Below, one piece after another: positions 1 to 12,609 of a stretch of 64,000 nt of DNA. Location of the stretch: contig NC_081413.1 of assembly GCF_030272615.1 (NCBI RefSeq), positions 447,432,538 through 447,496,537 on the forward strand. Direction: 5' to 3'. A model generated the notes under the pieces. It worked only from the letters and a program-made list of their open reading frames with translations, was not told the origin of the DNA and searched no databases. The DNA comes from Cryptomeria japonica. Taxonomy: Eukaryota > Streptophyta > Pinopsida > Cupressales > Cupressaceae. The translations under genes and the position numbers were made by a program. Positions within the stretch are counted from its first letter, which is position 1; each line of letters opens with the position of its first letter.

Positions 1-340
1 AAATGGATGAGGTCAGGATGGAAGCATAAAAGAAGAATATAAAAATACAAAAAAATGCAAAATACGTATATGATAAGAAGGCTGAAGATAGGAAGTTTCA
101 GGAAGGGGAGCTAGTTCTTATGTGGAATGCTAGAGCTCATGACAAAGGAAAGAATTGTAAGTTTGAATCCCAATGGGTTGGCACTTTTTTCATCATAGGG
201 AAGAATGGAGAAGGTTGATAAATTTTTAAAAATATGGAAGATGAAAACATGGAATTTCTAGCACATGGACAATTCCTAAAAAGATTTTTCTCTTCATTAT
301 TATCTATGTGCAGTAGTTTAGGTTTTATCCCTATGTATTA
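1..340 (+). pseudogene. Ty3/gypsy integrase C-terminal tail (element G1), broken
   Basis: Frame starting at base 3 reads YDKKAEDRKFQEGELVLMWN, then KGKNCKFESQWVGTFFI. This is the typical end of a plant Ty3/gypsy integrase, where a YDKK...F..GDLVL motif precedes a K..KF...W.GP.. motif. There is one in-frame stop near base 27 and two consecutive stops near 217. The reading continues to the point where copia element A is inserted (341) and appears to resume for about 20 codons after 23796. The upstream pol lies outside the window. The protein would join the element's cDNA into chromosomes, but this copy is dead. Confidence 0.8.
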
Positions 341-1565
341 TGTTAGGATAACTGATGGACAACTAAGGTGGGGGATAAATTAGTTGTCAACAAATTATAA
401 AACTTTAAGCTCACAAAACTTTCTACCGGAATGCATAAACCAAATACCGGAATAGCAGATGTAATAGTTAAGCATAAACATAAATTATAGAATAATTAAC
501 CAACCATCCATAACACATAACACCAAGATTTGTATGTGGAAAACTTGGTAAAGGGAAAAACCACGATGGGTAGCCTACCCACAGTCAGATAATACTTCTC
601 CAATAAGTATGTGATTACAATAAGAGGGGTTTTCACATGCAGGAAGGCACACTACCTAGAGCACACTGCTCATCACAAAAGGAGCCTCACTAACTATAAA
701 GAAATCAAGACTACAATAAAGAAAGATGAGTGAACTGCAAGAATAACATCTCCTATGCCTGAGTATAGTTTCGATTAAGCTCAATACCATAGGTCTTCAA
801 CCTATTCCATAAACCCAATTTGATCACCTATGACTGACCAAAACTCTACATATGATTACAAAATTATTCGCACACAAAAAATCATATATCTGACTCCTAA
901 GTTATGATCTACAAAGAGATCTTACATCATATTTATACCAACTAGAGACCTAAACAATTAGGTCGACCACTTAAAAGATAGTACAATAGATCCATTATAT
1001 AATCCCACAAACCAATGATAAACCAAGTTGGCCTAAGACCAAAACAACATAATCCAAACAATAAATCCAATCGGTGATGCATCAGGAGAATCAACCAACA
1101 CGTTACACAAACCGGTCCATAGCCTAGAAGAATAACATCGAATGGGTCTAGTGCTAAATGAAACATCATGATAAACTAGAACATAAACATGATAACCATT
1201 AGCATCATAATAACCTTCTAGAAGTTGCACCAACACCACTTATTAGATTCATCAAAAAATCTTCATCAAAGCGGTGCGAGTAAAACCCGTAATGATGACT
1301 AAAAGGCTTACTAGAACAAATGATAATGTCCAGATCATCAAATCCCAAACCAACTAAATGCGATACACATCAATAAAACATGAATAAGTAATCCAAGTCA
1401 ATTCCACAAGCCAGACCATATCGGAGAATACCGGAGATGGTCTCTAGATCAGTTATCATAATCCAACCACTCTACCGGAAGCTGGTAGACAACAAAATAG
1501 CTAGTGTTGACATCAATGACAAAACATCAATGCAACACATAATCAATTCCTCCAAATTGCCAATA
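341..1565 (-). repeat. 3' LTR of element A
   Basis: About 1.2 kb, alignable by eye with 22577-23795 over its whole length. Shared blocks include ATGCATAAACCAAATAC, the stretch around GGAGCCTCACTAACTATAAA, and CATCAATGACAAAACATCAA. The inner end is degenerate (CAATA where the other copy has CAACA). Small ORFs in this interval are chance. Confidence 0.88.
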
Positions 1566-1580
1566 TTTTCCCTCTTTGGC
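1566..1580 (-). promoter_or_regulatory. Polypurine tract of element A
   Basis: Reads GCCAAAGAGGGAAAA on the element strand, directly next to the 3' LTR. Polypurine tracts prime plus-strand DNA synthesis in LTR retrotransposons. It is slightly decayed compared with the CCAAAGGGGGAGAT tract of B. Confidence 0.65.
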
Positions 1581-1932
1581 ATTGATGGAAACATTAGATG
1601 TGAAAAACATCCAAGTGCCAAGAAAATGTAAAACAAGTCTCCCCCAATGGAAGACATCCAACAAAATCTCCAAGATGATATGACAATGAAAGTCTAAATG
1701 AAAAAACCAAACTCCCCCTGAGAATGATATCATTGTAAAGCTCTTTTTTTCACATATATCTCTCTCCCTTTTACATCAATGACCAAAATTTGACATAAAC
1801 ATTAAATAAAAATCATAAAAGCTCTGAACCACACAACTGACTATTCCCCTTGAGTAGTAGCATCAACACATCAATCCAGAATGAATGATGGCATTGATAA
1901 ATGTATATCAAACTAATGCCAATTAGCATCAC

Positions 1933-4684
1933 TCAAGTCTCTACTAGAGGGATAGAAGCTCCCAATCTATCTCTTAAGTACTCAAATGTTTCCTTAGGCA
2001 AAGGTTTAGTGAAGATATCTACAATCTTCTCTTTAGTGTTCACATAAACCAGTTTGACTTCATTTGCTTCCACCATCTCCTTTAGAAAATTATACTTGAT
2101 AGAAATGTGCTTAGTCTTAGAGTGAAATACCAAATTCTTTGATATATCAATAGCAGCAGAGTTATCATAGTGAATAACTACCGGTTCATTGCAATCAACC
2201 CTTATATCCTTCAATATTTTCTTCATCCATAAAACTTGTGTATAGTTAGTAGCAACAACAACATACTCAGCTTCAACAATAGATAAGAAGTACATGATTG
2301 CTTCTTAATGATCCATGAAACAAGTTTCTTTCCAAGAAAGAAAGCTCCACTGGATGTTCTCTTCCGGTCATCAACATCTCAAGCCCAATCAACATTTTTA
2401 TATGCACATGGTGTAAAGTAATCATATATAGGATACCACAAACCATACTTAGTTGTTCCTTGCAAATACCTAAAAATCCTTTTCACTGCACACTCATGAT
2501 TATCTCTACAATCACTCTGATATCTTGATACAGTACAAAAAATGTTCATTATATCTGGTCTAGTTTGAGTTAGATATAAAAAAACCCCAATCATAGATTT
2601 ATACCTTGTAGGATTTATCGGATCTGATACATCTTTCTTTGTAAATTTCTCACTTGTAACCATGGGGGTACCAACCAGTTTAGAATTTTCCATACCAAAT
2701 TTCTTCAACAACTCTCTAGCATACTTCGTTTGACAGATGAATATACCTTTATCATTTTGAGTAATCTGCAAACCTAAGAATTTTTTAATCTCCCCAATCA
2801 TAGACATCTCAAATACATTCAACATATTTTCAGAGAATTCCATTCCTAATTTATCCTCACCTCCAAAAATGATATCATCAACAAATACTTAAAAAATCAA
2901 TGTGTCATCATCAGTGATCTTATAACATAAGTTACTATTAGCGTTACCTTTAGTGAAACCAAGCTTCAAAAGATATTTGTCCAATCTGGCATACCAAGCT
3001 CTAAGGGCTTGTGTCAATCCATATAATGCTTTCCTTAACCTATAAAACATGTTTTTATCATCTGAAAGTGAAAAACCATTAGGTTTCTCAATAGAAACTT
3101 CCTCTTGAAGATCTCCATTCAAAAATACACATTTAACATCCATCTAATAAACCTTGTATTTCTTATGGGAAGCATAAACAAGAAATAATCTCGCAGCTTC
3201 AATCCTAGCTACCAGAGCAAAAGTCTCATCATAATCAATTCCTTCCTTCTGAGAATATTCTTTACATACCAATATAGCCTTATTCCTCACAACTTGTCCA
3301 TCCTCATTCAATTTGTTCCTAAAAACCCATTTAGTTCCAATAGCATTTTTATTTTTAGTCTCGGGAACTAAAGTCCATGTGTTGTTCTTTTCAATCTAAT
3401 CTAATTCCTCTTCCATAACTTTCATCCAGCATCCATCTTTACAAGCTTCAATAACTAATTCCAATTCAACTTGAAAAATTAAATATACCTCATCATTTGC
3501 CAGCCTTCTTCTTGTCATTATTCTTTTTTTCTTGTCCCCAATGCTCTGATCTTCTGAATGATTTAACCTTACATACGGAGGAGTCTTCTAACTTTCTGTT
3601 TCCCTGCTCTGATCTTCAATCACTGTTGAATTTTCTGATACTTTTGGGGTAAATGGTTCAAAATTTTGTTTCGGTATAGGTTCTACCAGTTCAGTTATGA
3701 TCATCTCCACTTTTGGTTCTCTCTCATAAGTTCTGATTTGAGTTTTCTACAGCTTATCCACCTTGACATTAGCGCTCTCCACAATTCTCTGCAATCTCTT
3801 GTTATAATATTTATATGCTTTTCTTTCATTAGAATAACAAAAAATACCCCTTCATCACATCTAGGATCAAACTTTCCAATGCAATCATCTCTTTTGTTAT
3901 AGAATTTACTACCAAAGATTTTTAAATACTTAACTAAAGGTGTATGACCAAACCATAACTCATAAGGTGTCTTACCAGTGTCTCCTTTGATATGAACTCT
4001 GTTGAATGTGTATAGCGTTGTGCTCATAGCTTATCTCTAAAAGATGTGAGGTATATTAGCTTCCTTCATCATGGTTCTAGCCACATCCAAGATAGTTCTA
4101 TTCTTTCTTTCTGTAACACCATTTTGTTGAGGTGTCTGAGGGGCAGACAATCATCTCCTTATCCCATGCTTTTCACAATAACTGCTAAATTCACCAAATA
4201 TGAATTCACCACCCTGATTTGACCATAAGCATTTAATCTTCAACCCCATCTCTATCTCAAATTTAGATTTAAAGATCTTAAACTTTTCAAAAGCTTCAGA
4301 TTTCTCCCTCAGAAAAGTAACCCACATCAATTCTAGAATAGTCATCAATGATTAGCATAAAATATCTATCAGCCTAAAAACTCTTTATTCTAGCAGGAGC
4401 ACATAAATCAGTATGAATAAGATCAAGAACATCTTTAGATTTATCTTGAATACTCTTAAAATAATTCTTACTTTCTTTCCCAATTGGCATTCCTTACATA
4501 CCAGATTATAGGGCTTCACAATATTAGGTATATCTCTAACAACCTTAGTTGAACTGATCTTTACAATGGAATGAAAATTCACATGACACAACCTCTTATG
4601 CCATAGCCAACTCTCATAATTTTGTGCAATCAAACATGTTTTTGCACTGGAGTTCAAATGAAAGATGTTACCTTTAGTCTATGT
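1933..4684 (-). pseudogene. Element A pol, 3' part: integrase, RT, RNase H
   Basis: Copia pol fragments in several frames. Integrase: zinc-binding part (HKRLCHVNF then CKECQLGK), then core WSNQGGEF and NGVTERKNRT near 4210 and 4110. The core normally reads SDRGGEF, so a catalytic Asp is now Asn. RT: MDVKCVFLNGDLQEEV near 3143, KALYGL..A.RAWYARL, an FVDDIIFGG catalytic box near 2870, then FEMSMIGEIKKFLGLQI. RNase H: DWA...DRKRTS near 2380 and VEAEYVVVA near 2270, ending KTKHISIKYNFLKE...DIFTKPLP and stop at 1933. There is a frameshift near 2290 and another in the integrase near 4360, plus stops. It would encode replication and integration enzymes but cannot make a product. The segment between the RNase H stop and the LTR (1581-1932) is untranslated 3' region. 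Confidence 0.88.
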
Positions 4685-4689
4685 ACCAA

Positions 4690-6320
4690 TGTTGGACACA
4701 ATGGATCACTAAGAGGGGTGAATCAGTTATTTAAATACTTTTTCTTCAACACGTAGATACTGGTAATATATAAAACAAACTGAGAGCTAAATGGTAGCTC
4801 AAACACTACAAACAAGGTGAGTGAAAGGACTTGCAAAAACATTAACACAACAAATGCACAAGAATGTATCACACAACACCAGATATATATGAGGAGAATA
4901 GTTGTTGGAGATCTTTTGCTCCAATCCAGCCTCACAATGTTAAAGATTTGATTACAATTTTAGGGCACTAGCCTAAGGAGCACCAACCCCTGATAAATTT
5001 ATAGGATACAACCTAAAGGAGCTACAACCCCTGCACTAAGCTCCAACTTAGTGAAAACAATATGAAACTCAACTATACAATTGAAATCACTATTGCAAAT
5101 GAAGTTTTTCAACCTTGCAATATTCTTCTCTGCCGGTTTCAACCTTACCAGTTTGTATTCTCTCCACCCACTCTGTAACTTTGCTTTGCTGATAACTTTT
5201 CTAAGTCCACTCTCATATTGTCTTCACTTTTTATTAGGTACAACTTTTTTTGGTTTGTCACCTCTGTGTTCTATGCTCACTTCATGGGTTTGTTCCTTAC
5301 ACTAGTTTATCCTGCTTCTCCTTACCGATCTAGTCTTCACTCATAAACACTTCAAGTGTTTATCTCTTCGGCTCTAATTTCACACTTTCCTTCACTTTGC
5401 AATAGCATCAATCATAGTCTTAAGTCATCATATTTAAACTTGAGCTTTCCCACCAAGAATCAATTCAAACTGATGGTGGTTAGGGTTTTCCTTCACCTAA
5501 CCAAAACTGCATCAGATCCGATCAAATCTGCCGTAGATCGATCACCTATATTGGAGGAATGCATCTATATGCATTTTGCCATTATCCAATGCATATTAAT
5601 CCTGATCATGATTTTTGGCCTTGAAATCTGTTGACTCACTTATTACCCAGTTGTTTCCTTCTTGAGGTCCTCTTGCAGTTTGATTTCTTTGCTTTGTTCT
5701 AGGTGCCAACAACTCCTTGATCTTTCTCTGTCACTCTTTCTTCCTTGAGCCACATCAATTTGTTATCATCTTATGATTTGTGGTTGTTTTATTAATGTCG
5801 ACTAGCTGTTTCAACAACCATGTTGATGGAAGCTTCATGAGCCTCTGCATGCATGCCACCTTGGCTCCACATGGCATCTCATTAGTCATACACTCATCTC
5901 ACTGACACAAGGTCGGTCTAAACTTGAACATTCAATAAACTCATACCGATATAAGCCTTTACTGGTGAGGCCTTCTCCTCCTACTAACTGGTAGTGCACA
6001 CTACACTGATAGCACATCTTCATCTCTAGTGGTTTGTCATCATTTTAACATTCTGCCTCTTCATCATAAATAGACAACTAACTTCCAAATTAGTTTATGC
6101 TCTACCGGTTATCACTCAAAATATTAACATATACATGCATCTTACCTGATTCTGGCAAAGTTACTAATAGTCTTAATATCTACTTGTCTTCCACCATACC
6201 GATTGACAAGATTTCATGTTAATCTTCCTTATACTGATTCAATCTTCTTTATACAGGATGACATACCTTTACTAGTAGCCTGCAATACTGGTTGACATCA
6301 ATGACAACTCAATGCCAACA
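4690..6320 (-). repeat. 3' LTR of element B
   Basis: Begins TGTTGGACACAATGG and ends CTCAATGCCAACA on the plus strand. It matches the split 5' LTR (11848-12609 plus 20179-21094). It lacks a 28-base hairpin segment present in the 5' copy near 12054-12081 (junction at 4894/4895). It contains a CTAAGAGGGGTGAATC block near its left end, shared with the other LTR families here. Confidence 0.9.
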
Positions 6321-6334
6321 ATCTCCCCCTTTGG
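6321..6334 (-). promoter_or_regulatory. Polypurine tract of element B
   Basis: CCAAAGGGGGAGAT on the element strand, flush with the 3' LTR. It is the same tract as in C (19022-19036) and nearly the same as in D (53373 onward). Confidence 0.8.
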
Positions 6335-6538
6335 CATTGATGTCAACATTGTCTTTTCCAGTTTCTCTCCCCCTTTGACAATAATGGCAAAGGGAACCTT
6401 AGTGTGACACCAATAATCTCTCCCTTGACTTCATCCGATTAAGACACACTCTCCCCCTGTGTCCATGCTTCACGATGCAAGAGTCATAAGATAGTAACAA
6501 TGGTTCACTCCCCCTAAATCGTGCATCCTCTTATGCAT

Positions 6539-9500
6539 TTAAGTGCTACCAGATTGTGGGACAACTCCCATCTTTTGTCTCAATTACTTAAATGGGCCCA
6601 AAGGAAATGGCTTGGCAAATATGTCAACAATTTGCTCACTAGTTGGAACATATTCTACTATGACCTCTTTGTCTGCTACCTTCTCTATCAAGAAGTGATA
6701 CTTGATTGCAATGTGTTTTGTTCTTGAGTGCATTACTAGATTCTTGGAGATGTTGAATGCACTTGTGTTATCACATTGGATTGGAATAGGATCCAGTATC
6801 TCCACCTATATGTCTTTCAATGTCTACTTCATCCATAAAACCTGTGAACAAAATGTAGCAGCTTCTATATACTCTTCCTTAGCAGTAGATAAGGACATTG
6901 AATCTTGCTTCTTGTTGTTGCATGATACTAACTGATCTCCTAAGTAGAAAGCACCTCCACTTGTACTTTTCCGGTCATCTATACTTCCCGCCCAATCTAC
7001 CTTAGTATAAGCCTGCAAAGAGAAGTCTCCTTTCTTTGGATACCACAGACCATAGCTAATAGTTCCTTGCAGATACTTGAATATTCTTCTAACTGCATTT
7101 AGGTGAGACTATTTAGGAGAAGCTTGGAATCTTTCTACCATGCAAAAATCTTGTACAATATCTAGTCTAGATGCTGTTAGATATAACAGACTACCAATCA
7201 TAGACCTATACAGTGTTTTCTTAGCTTTTGGTGACTCGTCTAGTTTTCTCAACTTACAACCAATTACCATGGGAGTACTTACTAGTTTGTTGTCCTCCAT
7301 TTGAAATTTCTTTAGCATGTCTTTAGCATACTTGGTTTGGGAGATGAAAATTCCTTTCTCCTATTGTGAGATCTGCAAACCAAGAAAATAGGACAACTCA
7401 CCTAGCATGGACATCTCAAATTTTGTCTTCATCTGATATGCAAATTCTTTGCAAATGATGTCCTTGTCTCCACCAAAGATAATATCATCCACATGTACAA
7501 CAACTATAATCATGTGATTTCCATTTACCTTGACATACAAGTTGCTATCTACATTCCCTTTCTGGAATCCTTGCTCCTTCAAGTATTTGTCTAACCGGGA
7601 ATACCATGCTCTGGGAGCTTTCTTCAAATCATACAAGGCTTTCTTTAACCAGCACACAAAACTCTCATCTTCATGCAACAAGTACCCTTCTGGTTGTTGC
7701 ATATAAACCTCCTCTTCAAGATTGCCATTAAGAAAAGAAGATTTTACATCCATCTGATATACTTTATATCCCTTATAGGCTGAGAAGGCTAAGAAAAATA
7801 TTATTGCCTCTAATCTAGCAACCGGTGCAAAGGTTTCTTCAGAATCAATACCTTCCACTTGAGCATACCCTTTGCAAACTAACTTTGCTTTATGCCAGAC
7901 TATCTTACCTTCTTCATTCATCTTGTTCTGATAGACCCATTTGGTACCTATGACATTCTTGTCTGTTGGTCTAGGAACAATTGCCCAAGTCTGATTTTTC
8001 TCAATTTGTCTCCTCTTCATCCATGGAATGTACCCACTTCTCACTTGTGCTATCATCATAAAAGGTTTTGGGCTCTACTCAGTCATGAGGCAGAAGTTTA
8101 CTTGCTCACTTTCCTGAGCTAATCTCCTTCTGGTCTACACACCTTCATTTCTATCGCCTATGATCTATTATTCTGGATGATTCTTCTGCACATACCAGTT
8201 TGGGATCTTGTTTGGTGCATCTTCTACCAGTACATTGTCATATTTTTCTTCATATTTTACATCTGAATCATCAATGTAAGGTGTCAGTATAGATTTTCCT
8301 CTATGTGGGTCCTCATCTATTCTCACATTTACACTCTCAACCGCCCTTCTCAATCTCTTGTTATAGCATTTGTAGGCTTTGTTGTTGGTTGATTATCCTA
8401 AGAAGATTCATTCATCACTTCGAGAATCAAAACTTCCTAATCCAACAACATCTCTCTTGATGAAACAGTTACTTCCAAACACTCTGAAGTGCTTGAGTGA
8501 TAGTTTCCTTTCATACCATAACTCATAAGGAGTCATTATATTGTTCACTCTTAACTCTGCCCAGTTTAATGTGTAGACTGCAGTATGAACTACTTCCTTC
8601 AAGTATATATCCGATATGTTAGCCTCATTCAACATTGTCTTGGCCATCTCCTTTAGTGTCCTACTTTTCCTTCCTATGACCCCATTTTGCTGAGGTGTCC
8701 TTGTAGCTGAATATTGTCTTTGGATTCCATGTCACTCATAGTAGTCAACAAACTTATTGGAAGACAATTCTCCACCCCAGTCTGATCTTAATCATTTTAC
8801 CCTGTATCCACTTTCATTTTCTACCATCTTCCTAAAAATCTTGAATCTCTCAAATGCTTGTGATGTATCATGGAGGAAGGTTACCTAGGTCATTCTTGAG
8901 TAAACATCTATGAACAACATGAAATACCTTTCTCTGGCCAATGCTCTTGTCCTTGTTGGCCCACATAAGTCAGTATGTATCAACTCTGAAGGTCTTGAGG
9001 TGTTATATTCCTTTATTTTAAAGTTGACCTTTGCTAGCTTACCTCTGACACATTCATCACAGAATGTTCTTACTGGTTTTATGATCTGAGGTATATTTCT
9101 CACACACTGGTTCTTTCTTATCTTAACCACATTATCAAAATTCACATGGCCTAATCTTTGGTGCCACAACCAACATTCATCAACCTATCCCATCATGCAT
9201 TGAGCCTCATAGAATTCCTGTAGATTGTAGACATTACCTTGTGTTCTCTTCCCTTCTTCTACCACCTAACCAGTACTCTTCTTTCTTATCTGGCAACTGG
9301 TAGAGTCAAATGAGGACTTGTACCCTTTGTCACACATTTGACTTACACTTAGCAAGTTATGCTTCAGTCCTTCCACATAGTACACATCATGAGCCTTGAG
9401 TTTTCCATCAATATTCAGTGTACCCTAACCTTTGATCTTGATGGAGGAGTTATCACCAAACTAGACTGAACCATCATTCCAATAATCAAGCTTGATGAAC

Positions 9501-9640
9501 TTTTTCTTATCTTTAATCATGTGATTTGAGAAGCAACTATCAACTACCCATAGATTCCTCCTTTCAGCATGTAGAGCAGTCTGCACAATCAGGCTGGACT
9601 CTATCTTGTTTTTCTTCTTCTCCACCCAAACCGGTTTCTC
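6539..9640 (-). pseudogene. Element B pol: protease, integrase, RT, RNase H
   Basis: One long frame read from about 9640 down to a stop at 6539, interrupted only by stop codons. Protease: LWVVDSCFSNHM near 9550, where the normal site is DSG. Integrase: HQRLGHVNF...CDEC zinc site near 9160-9060, HTDLCGP, RSDWGGE, and NGVIGRKSRT near 8690. Its third catalytic residue is Gly (GGA) instead of Glu, so the enzyme would be dead. RT: NKMNEEG...[38 protein letters not shown], then HVDDIIFGG near 7490. RNase H: DDRKSTSGG, CDNTSAFNISKN, HSRTKHIAIKYHF. The frame shifts relative to gag near 9640. Family role: processing, integration and reverse transcription of the element. The next 200 bases up to the PPT are untranslated. 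Confidence 0.9.
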
Positions 9641-11771
9641 TTCTTTCTTTTCCTCTTTTTCACCTTGTATTTCGGTTTTGTTTCTAAATTCTCATCCGAT
9701 ACTATTTTCTTTTTCTTGTTAGTTCTCAGCTTACAATACCTTGCTATGTGACCAAAATTTTGATACTTATAACATTTCACATTAGCATTGTAAGATGTAC
9801 TCAATGCATTCTTGTAGGACATTTTCATATTAATCCTACATTCATATCTCTTGTGACAAAACTCATTGCAATTATAACATGTGATGTTTGTACTTTGTAA
9901 TGTAGGAAATGAGTTTCTACTCTCAAAACTAGGGTTTAAATTTATCTTCCTACAATTTGCTATTTTATGACCAAAATTATTACATGGGTGACAATAACCA
10001 TGGAAATTTGGAACATATCGGTTAGGTTATCTTTAACCTGCAAACCAATGCCTCACTGGGGGTCTTCCTTTCATGTTTCTAACTCTTGTGATTCCTTCAT
10101 GATCAACACTTTCATTTATCCTTGAATTTGTATGTTGGTGCATTGAGTATGGTCTCCGATTCATTGATTGAGTAAACCAGTTTGTGTGGTGATTTCTAGC
10201 AGCATCTGCATATGTCTTATTGTCGGTCTCCTTTCTCATAGCGAATGTTTTCCTCTCTTTGCCTTCATTTAAGGAGGTGAATTGTATCTCCTTACTGGAT
10301 GTGTCTTTTCTATTTGAACTTTATCCTTCTTGAAAACCTAAGCCACTGGTATCTTTAGATTGCTTTTTTTTTCTCAACATCTTATCCAAGGCTTTAGTGT
10401 TGCCTTCATATTTACTTCTCAATTTTATCTTTTCCTGATTTTTCTCTAATTCCTTCCGGAGCTTCACTATTTCTACTTCCAGATTTTGATTCTCCTTTAC
10501 CTTTTCACTTAGACCGGTACTAGTAACTTCACAGACCCTTTTGGCTTCTTCTAGTTGGAGTTTTAGATCTGCAATAGTTTTCTTGGACTCTTCAAGATAT
10601 TTCTCCAACAACTCTTGTTCTTCAGCTACAACCCTTTTTACCATCTTCAAATCTCTTCTTGTTTCCTTTAGCTCATCCAAGGCACTAATGAGCTCTACTT
10701 CAAGATCTACTTCTCCTTCTTTCTTTTCCTCTTCTTCTTCAGGTAATGGAATCTCTTGAGCCATGAAAAAGTTTGCTCTGACTTCATCTTCACTGCAATA
10801 GTCATCTAAAGCACTTTCCTTGTTTGTGGTGTCATTTTCATGTGTGTAAAGACTACTCTGCTTCTAGTAGCCTCTTCTACCATGCCGGTAGAAATTCTTC
10901 TTTATGTCCTTGTCGTATGATCTGCTACCACTTGATTGATCGTCTTCATTTTTATCACCATAGGGACATTTAGCAGCAAAATGTCTAATCTTTCCATAGT
11001 TGAAACATTTCAAAGGCAGCTTGCCTTTGTATTTGCTTGAACCCATCTTGCATCTTTTGACAAAGTTTTCCATGATTTCATAAGAGTCTTCACCGGTTGC
11101 ATCATGAGTAGATTCTTTTTTTCCTTTTCTTGATGTTTTGAATGTAGTTTCTTTCTTCATAACATCAGTACTGACAATCCTCATCTCATAAGCAGTTAGG
11201 GAACCATACAATTCATCCATTGTATAGACTTTCAGATCTTTTGCTTCTTCTATTGCTGAGACCTTTGTATCATACTTAGATGTAAGAGATCTAAGTAATT
11301 TTTTCACTACCACCTCATCTTTTATTTCTTCTCCAAGCCCTCTAATGGTGTTTGTTGCTTCATCAATCCTTTGGAGATAGTCAACAATCTTCTCTTCATC
11401 TCTCACTTTAAAACCCTCAAGATGTGCTCTTAATTTTTGTAACTTCACTTCCTTGACTTTAGCATCGCCTTCAAATATCTTTTGCAACTTATCCCAAGTT
11501 TATTTAGCAGAGGAGCAATGCATGACTTTACCAAAATCATTATTAGATAACCCAGTAAGAATGGAATTTTTAGCTTTAGCATTGTTCTCATATTCCTTCT
11601 TAGCATCTAGATCAGTAGGGTATTATTAGGGACTGTATACCCACTCGCAACTAACAACCATACATCACAACATAAAGAGGGTAAATAGGTTTCAATTCTT
11701 CTACTCCAAAATGCATAGTTGACACCATCAAACATAGGGGCTTTTGAGGTGGCGGATTCATTCCTTTCCAT
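9601..11771 (-). pseudogene. Element B extended Gag: capsid domain plus coiled coil and four zinc knuckles
   Basis: Start chosen at ATG 11771 (MERNESATSKAPMFDG), which matches element E. A frameshift near 11620 separates the first 50 codons from the main frame, which then runs from 11487 to 9601 with only in-frame stops. Parts in order: UBN2-type Gag (LQKIFEGDAKVKEVKLQKL...GLGEEI...LLRSL); degenerate knuckle CFNYGKIRHFAAKC near 11010; acidic coiled coil 10764-10330 ending DTSGLGFQEG; then knuckles CHPCNNFGHKIANC, CYNCNEFCHKRYEC and CYKYQNFGHIARYC; then a Lys/Arg-rich end. The last knuckles retain most Cys/His positions. Canonical copia Gag has one knuckle, so the second half is an added module. 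It would package element RNA in cytoplasmic particles. Confidence 0.85.
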
Positions 11772-11832
11772 TGTGAACACTTGATAGGATCTACTCAAAC
11801 TAGAGAACACTTTTCAAAAAATAAGGTACTTA

Positions 11833-11845
11833 GGCTCTGATACTG
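11833..11845 (-). promoter_or_regulatory. Primer-binding site of element B
   Basis: Plus strand GCTCTGATACTG, next to the 5' LTR start at 11848. It differs by two bases from the GCTCTGATACCA seen at A and D, which is the complement of the initiator-Met tRNA primer site used by many plant copia elements. Confidence 0.7.
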
Positions 11846-11847
11846 AT

Positions 11848-12609
11848 TGCTGGATACAATGGATCACTGAGAGGGGGATGAATCAATGATTTAAACACTT
11901 TTTCTTTAATACGGAGATATCGATAATATATAAAACAAATTGAGAGCTAACCGGTAGCTCAAATAGTGCAAACAGGGTGAGTGAAAGGACTTGCTAAAAT
12001 ATTAACATAAACACATGCACAAGAATGTATCACACCACCAGATATATATGAGGAAATCCCAATGTGGGAAAAACCTCGGCGAGAATAGCTACTGGAGATC
12101 TTCTACTCCAATCCAGCCTCACAATGTAAAAGATTTCATTATAATTTTAGGGCACCAACTCAAGGAGCATCGACCTCTGATCAATTTATAGGATACAATA
12201 TGAAGGAGCTACAACCCCTACACTAAGCTCCAACTTAGTGAAAACAATATGAAACTCAGTTATACAAATGAAATCACTATTGCAAATGAAGTTTTGCAAC
12301 CTTACAATATTTTTCTATCAGTTTCAACCTTACCTGTTTGTATTCTCTCCACCCACTCTACAACTTTTCTTTGTTGATAACTTTTCTAAGTCCCCTCTCA
12401 CAATGTCTTCACTCTTCAACTCACTCTTTATCAGGTACAACTTTTGTTGGTTTCTCACTTCTTTGTTCTATGCTTACTTCACCGGTTTGTTCCTTATAGT
12501 GGTTTATCCTGCTTCTCCTTACCCGTATAGTCTTCACTCATAAACACTTCAAGTGTTTATCTCTTTAGCTCTAATTTCACACTTTCCTTCACTCTGTAGA
12601 AGCATCAAT
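11848..12609 (-). repeat. 5' LTR of element B, first part (split by C)
   Basis: Begins TGCTGGATACAATGG and aligns with 4690 onward. It keeps the hairpin at 12049-12078 that the 3' LTR lacks. Interrupted at 12609 by element C; the remainder is at 20179-21094. The base pairs TCAAT at 12605-12609 are the target site of C. Confidence 0.88.

Noticed and set aside
942-1657. Overlapping small ORFs on both strands
   Set aside because: They lie in the 3' LTR of A and just beyond, with no codon pattern and no counterpart kept open in the 5' LTR.
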